Shown piece after piece: positions 1 to 5,144 of a DNA stretch of 8,650 bases. Location: the NCBI GenBank assembly GCA_011523195.1, contig WTHH01000463.1:1-8650 (forward strand), read 5' to 3'. The notes under the pieces were generated by a model, which did not search any database, had not been told where the DNA came from, and was given only the letters and a program-made list of their open reading frames with translations. Positions within the stretch are counted from its first letter, which is position 1. Each line of letters starts with the position of its first letter. The stretch comes from Verrucomicrobiales bacterium. Lineage in GTDB: Bacteria > Verrucomicrobiota > Verrucomicrobiia > Limisphaerales > UBA1096. Position numbers and translations under genes: made by a program.

Positions 1-249
1 GGCCAAGTGGAGGCGTACCGAGATCGCACCATTTTCATCTGCGGCGGCGCGGAAATCTACAGCCAAGCGCTAGGCCAATGTTCGGACCTGTTTTTGACAC
101 GCGTTAAGCGGGAGGTCGAGGGGGACGCCTTTTTCCCGGAGTTCGAGTCGCTGTTCGACGCCGGCGTCGTGCTGCGTGAAACGGACGAGTTCGATATTTT
201 TCACCACCGCCGGCTTGGCCAAGCGACCGCAGAGGCAGGCGGCGATTGA
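1..249 (+). CDS. folA: Dihydrofolate reductase, C-terminal part (5' end outside window)
   Basis: The frame is open from the first base and encodes the last 82 residues of a dihydrofolate reductase, which makes tetrahydrofolate from dihydrofolate with NADPH in the cytoplasm. The visible hallmarks are the IFICGGAEIYSQAL stretch (the conserved GG-x-x-[IV]-Y cofactor-binding segment) followed by LFLTRV and EVEGDAFFPEF, all in family order and spacing. The normal family end is reached at about EFDIFHHRR. The last eleven residues (LGQATAEAGGD) are an extra tail, and the tail begins exactly at a perfect GCTTGGCCAAGC palindrome. A second, decayed palindrome pair lies inside the IYSQALGQC segment. The stop is 33 bp before the polyprenyl synthase start, so the two are probably co-transcribed. 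The identification is firm; the N-terminal half, including the substrate-binding Asp or Glu, is not visible. Confidence 0.93.
   Translation, partial: GQVEAYRDRTIFICGGAEIYSQALGQCSDLFLTRVKREVEGDAFFPEFESLFDAGVVLRETDEFDIFHHRRLGQATAEAGGD
57..80. repeat. Decayed tandem pair of the GCTTGGCCAAGC palindrome
   Basis: The second unit GCTAGGCCAATG (69-80) matches 9 of 12 bases. The first unit (57-68) keeps only the right half AGCCAAGC. The junction AGCCAAGCGCTAGGCC closely resembles the junction of the intact pair at 5014-5037. It lies inside folA, coding SQALGQC. Confidence 0.35.
213..224. repeat. Palindrome GCTTGGCCAAGC, perfect copy
   Basis: This perfect 12-bp copy codes LGQA in the extra C-terminal tail of DHFR, directly after the point where the family normally ends. 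Confidence 0.85.
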
Positions 250-250
250 C

Positions 251-264
251 TTGGCGCCGGCCAA
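251..264. repeat. Inverted repeat TTGG-CGCCGG-CCAA between folA and the polyprenyl synthase
   Basis: It begins two bases after the folA stop and has the same TTGG/CCAA arms as the palindrome family, but with a six-base centre. It may be a related or altered copy, or a chance GC-rich inverted repeat. Confidence 0.25.
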
Positions 265-282
265 TGGGTAATTTTTCCGAGC

Positions 283-1329
283 ATGATTGCCGCTGGAACC
301 CAAGCGACCCCGCTTCCGGACGCCCCTACCACGCAGAATACCGGTGTTGAACTGACGGAGATTTTTCTCTCCGTTGCGCCGTTTCTCAATGGGGTTCAGC
401 AGCAGTTGGCTGAGCAGTTGGCGGCGTTTGATCCAGAGATTGCGCCATACGCGGAGTACGCGTTGTCGAGGCAGGGCAAACAACTTCGAGCGGCGTTGAC
501 CGGCCTCGCGGCGAACTGTGCCGGCGGCTGGAACGACAGCGTGACTCGGGCGGCAGTCATCATCGAGATGGTGCACCTGGCCACGCTGGTTCACGACGAT
601 ATCATGGACGAGGCCGAGGTGCGCCGTGGCCGTCCCACCCTCGCCAGCAAGTGGGGCAACTCCGTCGCGGTGCTGACCGGCGACTGCCTGTTTGCCCACT
701 CGCTCAAGCTGGCTTCTGAATTTCCCACCACGGATGTCTGCCGCGCCGTCTCCACCGCCACGCGCAACGTCTGCTCCGGCGAGATCATCCAGAACAACCG
801 CAAAGGCGACCTGCAGTTGGCCGAGGAACAGTACTTCGAACTCATTCGGATGAAAACCGGCGAGTTGTTTGCGTTGGCCTGTGAACTGGGAGGCTCCCTT
901 GCCGGTGCCGATGCCGAAGAAACCCAGGCACTGCGTCGCTACGGCATGGCACTGGGCACGGCCTACCAGATTTACGACGACTGCCTTGACCTGTTCGGAG
1001 CAGAGGAGACTGCGGGCAAATCGCTCGGCACCGACATCGCCGGGGGCAAGGCCACACTCCCGGTCCTGTTGCTCCAGCAGCAGGCCGGCCCTGAGATGAC
1101 TACCAAACTCAAGCAAATGGTTGGGCATTGGGACGAGAATCAATTGAACATTTTGCGGAGCTGGTTGTCCGAATTCAGTACTCTGGAACAATCCCAGGCA
1201 AGACTGGATAGATATCTTGCCGAGGCGCTCGAGGCGCTCGAGGTCATTGAGGCCTCCGCTCACCGCGATGTGCTGACAGCGTTGACCCGCTTTTTGGCGC
1301 AACAATCCGCACAACTGGGTGTTTCCTGA
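283..1329 (+). CDS. ispB: Trans-polyprenyl diphosphate synthase (octaprenyl/heptaprenyl type)
   Basis: This 348-residue protein belongs to the all-trans isoprenyl diphosphate synthases, which add isopentenyl diphosphate units to an allylic primer to make the side chain of respiratory quinones. Both Asp-rich motifs are intact: DDIMD at residues 105-109, followed by RRGRPT, and DDCLD at 232-236, followed by GKSLGTDIAGGKATLP with Lys246 and Lys256. An early GKQLR (65-69) matches the usual GGKR-x-R diphosphate-binding motif loosely. The fifth residue before the first Asp motif is a small Ala (HLATLVHDD), which in this family goes with long rather than C15/C20 products; that is inference. The first 22 residues are poorly conserved and no good ribosome site precedes the ATG at 283, so the true start could be slightly downstream. 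It follows folA closely and probably shares its transcript. The menaquinone chain length cannot be told from sequence. Confidence 0.92.
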   Translation: MIAAGTQATPLPDAPTTQNTGVELTEIFLSVAPFLNGVQQQLAEQLAAFDPEIAPYAEYALSRQGKQLRAALTGLAANCAGGWNDSVTRAAVIIEMVHLATLVHDDIMDEAEVRRGRPTLASKWGNSVAVLTGDCLFAHSLKLASEFPTTDVCRAVSTATRNVCSGEIIQNNRKGDLQLAEEQYFELIRMKTGELFALACELGGSLAGADAEETQALRRYGMALGTAYQIYDDCLDLFGAEETAGKSLGTDIAGGKATLPVLLLQQQAGPEMTTKLKQMVGHWDENQLNILRSWLSEFSTLEQSQARLDRYLAEALEALEVIEASAHRDVLTALTRFLAQQSAQLGVS

Positions 1330-1382
1330 AGTACCGGGACAACCCAAATGCTGGAAACCCTTTCCACCGCAACCCCGGCAAA

Positions 1383-1388
1383 AGGTGG
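1383..1388 (+). promoter_or_regulatory. Ribosome binding site of the ECF sigma gene
   Basis: AGGTGG lies 7 bases before the ATG at 1396 and resembles the AGGAGG consensus. It decides the start in favour of 1396 over the in-frame ATG at 1348, which has no such site and would add 16 residues with no family match. Confidence 0.6.
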
Positions 1389-1395
1389 CGAAACC

Positions 1396-1974
1396 ATGCC
1401 GGAATGGAATGAGAAGGAGATCGTCGGCCGCGCCCAACAGGGCGACATGGAGGCCTGCGATGCCCTGATCCGGCAATTTCAGGAGCGCATCTACGCCACC
1501 ATCTACCACATGACCTCGAACCACGAGGACGCCGCCGATCTCGCGCAGATCACCTTCATCAAGGCCATCCGCAAGATCGACAAATTCAAGGGTCAGTCCT
1601 CGTTTTTCACCTGGCTTTACCGGATCGCCGTCAACAACACCATCAACTTTATCCGCTCCAAGCGAAAACGCGTCATCCTCAGCATTAACCAGATGGACGA
1701 GGAATTCGACCGGGGCGAGGAACTGCTCGGGTTAGTCTCCAAGGACACCCCCCAGCGCGACATCGACCGGCACGAGTTGCAGGGTATGTTGAACGCTGCC
1801 ATGCAGAAATTGTCTCCAAACCATAGACTGGTTGTCACGCTGCACGACGTGCAGGGACTGCCACACGAACAAATCGGCGAGATCATGGACTGCAACACCA
1901 ACACCGTCCGCACACGACTGCACTACGCCCGCAAACAACTGCAGGCGCACCTCTCAGATTATTTGAAACAGTGA
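1396..1974 (+). CDS. RNA polymerase sigma factor, ECF (sigma-70 family, RpoE-like)
   Basis: This 192-residue protein is an extracytoplasmic-function sigma factor that redirects RNA polymerase to a regulon of its own. Region 2 runs from about residue 8 to 92 and is textbook: DLAQITFIKAIRKIDKFKGQ, then FFTWLYRIAVNNTINFIRSKRKR for -10 recognition. An acidic linker (DEEFDRGEELLG) follows. Region 4 spans about 134-187, with the helix-turn-helix LPHEQIGEIMDCNTNTVRTR followed by LHYARKQL for -35 recognition. The MPEWNEKEIVGRAQQGD start matches family N-termini. Its stop overlaps the GTG of the next gene by four bases (GTGA, 1971-1974), so the two are translationally coupled. That is the usual arrangement for an ECF sigma factor and its membrane anti-sigma factor. 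The family is certain; the regulon and inducing signal are unknown. Confidence 0.95.
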   Translation: MPEWNEKEIVGRAQQGDMEACDALIRQFQERIYATIYHMTSNHEDAADLAQITFIKAIRKIDKFKGQSSFFTWLYRIAVNNTINFIRSKRKRVILSINQMDEEFDRGEELLGLVSKDTPQRDIDRHELQGMLNAAMQKLSPNHRLVVTLHDVQGLPHEQIGEIMDCNTNTVRTRLHYARKQLQAHLSDYLKQ

Positions 1975-2438
1975 AAGATACCGACTCCAACCAAAAAGAG
2001 CCGATTCAGGATCTGCTCGCAGCGAAGCAAAAGGAAAAACCGGGCGACGAGTTTTTTGAAAACTTCTCCGACCAGATACTGACGCGACTGGAGGAACCTG
2101 CCCCAAAGCCGACACTTTGGGAGCGACTAAACGAGAACGTCGATCCGTTCCGGGCGGCGGCGGCGCTCTTCGCCGTGGCCGTAGGTTTTGCCCTCATCAT
2201 TGGGCTGGATGAAGGCTCAACCATTGCCGAATCGGAGCCGGTACCGCTTGGTCAAGCGGAGCAGGAATTAATTGCAGACGTGGCGCCCCCCGGCCCTACA
2301 CCTGCCCCGCTTGGCCAAGCGCAGGGCACCCTTGCTGGTGTCGGAATGGCTCCACCCAAAAAAGTTAAGCCGCATCCCCCCCTTATACTTTTAAAACCTG
2401 GCACCGGCGTCAAAAGCGAGTCTGCAAATTATAAATAA
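1971..2438 (+). CDS. Single-TM protein, putative anti-sigma factor for the upstream ECF sigma
   Basis: This 155-residue protein has a charged cytoplasmic N-terminus (about 1-58) containing KPGDEFFENFSDQILTRLEE. One hydrophobic helix follows at about 61-79 (RAAAALFAVAVGFALIIGL), then a proline-rich periplasmic tail. This topology, and the four-base GTGA overlap with the sigma gene, point to a membrane regulator of that sigma factor. I see no zinc-binding HxxxCxxC anti-sigma motif, so this is inference from position and topology. The short 'FF..FSD.IL.RL' segment resembles what I have seen next to ECF sigma genes in Verrucomicrobiota. The GTG at 1971 has no ribosome site of its own, which fits coupling. 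The tail holds two LGQA peptides (93-96 and 114-117), both encoded by copies of the palindrome exactly 63 bp (21 codons) apart. The tail is otherwise low in complexity and tolerant of such insertions. Confidence 0.7.
   Translation: MKDTDSNQKEPIQDLLAAKQKEKPGDEFFENFSDQILTRLEEPAPKPTLWERLNENVDPFRAAAALFAVAVGFALIIGLDEGSTIAESEPVPLGQAEQELIADVAPPGPTPAPLGQAQGTLAGVGMAPPKKVKPHPPLILLKPGTGVKSESANYK
2246..2257. repeat. Palindrome copy, one mismatch (GCTTGGTCAAGC)
   Basis: It matches 11 of 12 bases and codes LGQA in the tail of the anti-sigma-like protein, 63 bp before a perfect copy in the same frame. The outer context CCGCTTGG...CAAGCGG extends the symmetry to 16 bp apart from the centre. Confidence 0.8.
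2309..2320. repeat. Palindrome GCTTGGCCAAGC, perfect copy
   Basis: This perfect copy lies within the full 14-bp CGCTTGGCCAAGCG and codes LGQA in the proline-rich tail of the anti-sigma-like protein. Confidence 0.85.
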
Positions 2439-2476
2439 CGGGGCCGAAATGAATAAAAATTAAGGCCTGGCTCCAT

Positions 2477-4147
2477 TTAGAATCGGGTAAATACCAAAGT
2501 GTCTTTGCCCAAACTAATATGTAATTTTAGTTTATCTGGTTTTTTCATATCACCAGACAATGATGTTTCTAAATTGCTCCCTTTAATACTATAATTTACA
2601 CCTCCAAGTTCGATTCTAGTTATCAAATTTCCTGTTCGCACTCTCGCATCTATGAGTCTTTCTTTTTGTACATTTAGTCTGTATAAAAAGCCTCTTCCGT
2701 CCCAGTCTCCTTTGGCCAGTAGACGATCACTTTTAGATGCAGCTCTTTTTTGAAAGAAAATTCTTTCCCATTCACCTGGTTTGTTTTCACGAAACCATTC
2801 TGCTGCCTCATATAATTCTTTGCCTTTCTCTTGAGTAGTCTGCTGGCCATCATTGTCGTAACCTGCAGGTGTGCTGGAATAATTGTCAGAATCATCTAAT
2901 TCAATTTCACCGCTCTCCACACCCTCTTTATATCTTTTCAAGATTTCTTCATTCGCAAAATTGAAAGCTTCATACGCTGAAAACCCATAAATTCGAAGCT
3001 TTTTTCCGTCTTCGCTTGGCCATATTTTAAGTTTACTTCCTTTTAATCCATCGAGCCTTGACCAAATACCGCGCATTTCTTCTGCTGACTTAATATCGAC
3101 ATAATTTTTCTTTGTTTCACGTAATGAAGCATTTAATGCAAATTTCCAGCGTCCCACAATGAGATCACGTCCGTATAATTTAGATTTACCTGTCCTTAAG
3201 AAACCCTCTTCTTCATCTGTTAAGTCCTTGATAAAAGCACCCAAACGTTTGGCTTCATCAGAGCCCGGTTCTATGGCTTTCAACTCCTCATATCGGTTGT
3301 TCACAGAAGCAACAACATCGCTGTTTGAGAGTATTTGATCTAAGGTGAGTGAGTCGTTTGACTTCCACATATGATAAAGCGAATCCCCGTCACCCTCACT
3401 GCCACCTGTTGACCCTGAATCATCTTCATAAGAATTATCCGAAGAATCTTTGGAGGAATCATCGTCCGAGTCACCAATTAATGACCTAATTTCAGGATCA
3501 TAACGCAACGCATAGAATCCTGGGTAGGCTTTAATCAAATCCTGCATTTCTCTACCGCGATCATCCCAAATCATAAGAAGGGCATCTCGAATCTCGTAAT
3601 GGAGATCAGGAGTCGTGTCGTAAGCGGCGGCGATTTTTAGGAAAGGGGTATCGTCTAGTTGGACGCGAGACTCGTTGAGCATTGCCAACATCCCCTCATC
3701 ACCATCCTCCTGTTGGAACGGCACTGTGAAGTTGCCCAGACGGTAGATGATCGCCAGCATCATTACGGAGTAGACCATCGCAGTGATTAGGCCTGTGCAG
3801 AAGCCGAATTTGCGGTTCATCCCATTGTAACTGTCGATCTGGAATTGGTCCCAGCGATCGGCCAGACGTTTGCGGATGATGATGCTCACCACCAACCCGG
3901 CGATGGCAAACAGCAGCGCGATCGTAATAAAGCCGGCCACCGTGGGTACCACCCGATGCCAGAACGGAAAATCGCCGATGGGCCACTTGTCCGCCAGCCA
4001 GCCATAGGCAAACCCTCCGAATGCGCCCGAGAAATTTATGGCGATGATGACGCCCAGCAGCGTGATGACCCCGTTCACACCGCCCTTGAAATAGCCTTCA
4101 ACAGCGAGGATCAGAAACAGCAGTCCGATAAGCAGATAAATCCACAT
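2477..4147 (-). CDS. CvpA-like membrane protein with a long unknown C-terminal region
   Basis: From the ATG at 4147 this encodes 556 residues. A TTG start at 4177 would add ten, but the MWIYLLIGLL start is preferred because it begins the first helix. Residues 1-135 look like the CvpA (colicin V production protein) family: four hydrophobic helices at about 1-17, 27-43, 67-92 and 115-135, with short Gly-rich and Arg/Lys loops. CvpA proteins are inner-membrane proteins of about 160-200 residues, so this one is about three times the normal length. A helical segment (150-225) follows, then a linker rich in Ser, Asp and Gly (226-256), then about 300 unrecognised charged residues ending in KLHISLGKDTLVFTRF. 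The bases encoding the C-terminal part (about 2477-3540) are AT-rich: the 60-base line at 2521 is 30% GC and that at 3121 is 38%. The helix-coding part is about 50-60%. It starts 58 bp after the tatD stop on the same strand, so a shared transcript is likely. Confidence 0.72.
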   Translation of the reverse strand: MWIYLLIGLLFLILAVEGYFKGGVNGVITLLGVIIAINFSGAFGGFAYGWLADKWPIGDFPFWHRVVPTVAGFITIALLFAIAGLVVSIIIRKRLADRWDQFQIDSYNGMNRKFGFCTGLITAMVYSVMMLAIIYRLGNFTVPFQQEDGDEGMLAMLNESRVQLDDTPFLKIAAAYDTTPDLHYEIRDALLMIWDDRGREMQDLIKAYPGFYALRYDPEIRSLIGDSDDDSSKDSSDNSYEDDSGSTGGSEGDGDSLYHMWKSNDSLTLDQILSNSDVVASVNNRYEELKAIEPGSDEAKRLGAFIKDLTDEEEGFLRTGKSKLYGRDLIVGRWKFALNASLRETKKNYVDIKSAEEMRGIWSRLDGLKGSKLKIWPSEDGKKLRIYGFSAYEAFNFANEEILKRYKEGVESGEIELDDSDNYSSTPAGYDNDGQQTTQEKGKELYEAAEWFRENKPGEWERIFFQKRAASKSDRLLAKGDWDGRGFLYRLNVQKERLIDARVRTGNLITRIELGGVNYSIKGSNLETSLSGDMKKPDKLKLHISLGKDTLVFTRF

Positions 4148-4205
4148 GGCGGCGAAACCTAAACCCGGTTGGGTCAAAAATCACGCGGTTTTTTCAATAA
4201 AACGC

Positions 4206-5012
4206 CTACTCGAGACCCTTAAAAAACGCTCTCGCCGTGGCACAGGTTGCCTCGGACAACGCCTCTCGCGTCACACCCAGCGTCTCAGCAGCCACCTCGC
4301 TGATCTCGCACACGTACGCCGGTTCGCAGCGTTTGCCCCTGTACGGCACCGGTGCGAGGAACGGTGCGTCGGTCTCCAGCATCAGCTTGTCGAGCGGCAC
4401 CGAAGCCATTGATTCGCGCACTTCCGCCGCGTTTTTGAATGTGCTCACCCCGGTAAAACTGACGATGGAACCAAGCGCGAGCACACGCCTGGCCGCCTCC
4501 GGATTGTCCACAAAACAGTGGAACACCCCGTGCACCCGGTCGGCAAACGGCTCGAACACCTCCATGCACGGCTCGAACGCTGCCCGCTGGTGAATTACCA
4601 CACTCAGCCCCAGCTCAGCAGCGACCTCGAGTTGCTGCCGGAACAACTGCACCTGCCTTGCCTTGAACGCCTCGTCCTCAGCCTCCGTGCCGCCGCGCGT
4701 GCTCGGCAGCCGGTAATGGTCGATCCCAATCTCGCCGATGGCCACCACCTTGGGCTGCTTGGCCAAGCGCTCCAGTTCAGCGCGCACATCGTCCGGTGCA
4801 GCCATGCAGTCGTTGGGATGCCAGCCGACCGCAGCGAACACACCGTCGAACCGCTTGGCCAAGTCGATCGCTCTCTGGCTGCTCTCGAGGTCGGTGGCGA
4901 TGGTGACGATCCTCGTGATCCCGGCGTCCGCCGCCCGCTGCACCACTCCGGGCAATTCGTCGGCGAAATCGGGAAAATCCAAATGAGCGTGTGTGTCGTA
5001 AAATTCCGGCAT
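4206..5012 (-). CDS. tatD: TatD-family metal-dependent nuclease
   Basis: This complete 268-residue TIM-barrel hydrolase belongs to the TatD family of cytoplasmic metal-dependent 3'-5' exonucleases linked to repair of oxidised DNA. All the metal ligands and family signatures are present: YDTHAHLDF with H8 and H10, GWHPND with H65, AIGEIGIDHYR with E94, VVIHQRA with H141, GVFHCF with H165, and LETDAPFLAPVPYRG with D215. The length is normal. The start is fixed by the HxH motif, which is always within about ten residues of the N-terminus. There is no Shine-Dalgarno sequence: a tandem pair of the 12-bp palindrome ends one base before the ATG. Two further copies lie inside the gene at LAKQ and LAKR. 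It diverges from the ClpX-like gene and precedes the CvpA-like gene. The general function is certain; physiological substrates of individual TatD proteins vary. Confidence 0.95.
   Translation of the reverse strand: MPEFYDTHAHLDFPDFADELPGVVQRAADAGITRIVTIATDLESSQRAIDLAKRFDGVFAAVGWHPNDCMAAPDDVRAELERLAKQPKVVAIGEIGIDHYRLPSTRGGTEAEDEAFKARQVQLFRQQLEVAAELGLSVVIHQRAAFEPCMEVFEPFADRVHGVFHCFVDNPEAARRVLALGSIVSFTGVSTFKNAAEVRESMASVPLDKLMLETDAPFLAPVPYRGKRCEPAYVCEISEVAAETLGVTREALSEATCATARAFFKGLE
4757..4768. repeat. Palindrome GCTTGGCCAAGC, perfect copy
   Basis: This perfect copy inside tatD is read on the minus strand as RLAKQ (residues 82-86), in a surface-helix region before the conserved AIGEIGID strand. 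Confidence 0.85.
4853..4864. repeat. Palindrome copy, one mismatch (GCTTGGCCAAGT)
   Basis: It matches 11 of 12 bases. Inside tatD it reads DLAKR on the minus strand. It is 96 bp from the perfect copy at 4757, in the same codon frame. Confidence 0.75.
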
Positions 5013-5013
5013 G

Positions 5014-5037
5014 GCTTAGCCAAGCGCTTGGCCAAGC
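5014..5037. repeat. Tandem pair of the palindrome abutting the tatD start
   Basis: Unit one is GCTTAGCCAAGC (5014-5025, one mismatch) and unit two is GCTTGGCCAAGC (5026-5037, perfect), with no spacer. The 24-bp block is itself nearly self-complementary. It ends one base from the tatD ATG (5012-5010), where a ribosome binding site would normally lie, and sits about 107 bases before the ClpX-like start. It could act on expression of either gene. Confidence 0.85.
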
Positions 5038-5130
5038 GCTCCCCGACATACTATCCCCAATCAAAAGGATTGTCATTTGTCTTCAAATTTTCCCAGCAGA
5101 TGCTACAGTTCTTTTTGCAGTTGATATCGG

Positions 5131-5136
5131 AAGGAG
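5131..5136 (+). promoter_or_regulatory. Ribosome binding site of the ClpX-like gene
   Basis: AAGGAG ends 8 bases before the ATG at 5145 and only 2 bases before the ATG at 5139. Spacing therefore favours 5145 as the start (MSGPTS), with 5139 (MNMSGP) as the alternative. Confidence 0.7.
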
Positions 5137-5144
5137 AAATGAAC

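Noticed and set aside
70..1524. A 484-codon open frame on the minus strand across folA, the polyprenyl synthase and the sigma gene
   Set aside because: It is antisense to three genes with clear family motifs. Its translation shows no recognisable domain, and long antisense frames are common at this GC content.
3014..3025. GCTTGGCCATAT as a palindrome copy inside the AT-rich part of the CvpA-like gene
   Set aside because: Only 9 of 12 bases match and one arm is lost. It reads in the otherwise unused WPS frame, so it is too weak to list as a feature.
4148..4205. Possible terminator between tatD and the CvpA-like gene (T-run near 4189-4194)
   Set aside because: No stable GC-rich stem precedes a T-run in the direction of transcription; the only stem is about 4 bp.
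5041..5130. Sigma-70 promoter for the ClpX-like gene (TTGTCA at 5070, TACAGT at 5104)
   Set aside because: The two boxes are 28 bp apart, and the alternatives with proper spacing have poor -35 matches, so no promoter can be called.
4518..5144. In-frame upstream extension of the ClpX-like gene to 4518, giving 724 residues
   Set aside because: The extension lies antisense to tatD, has no homology-like features, and a good AAGGAG site precedes the ATG at 5145.
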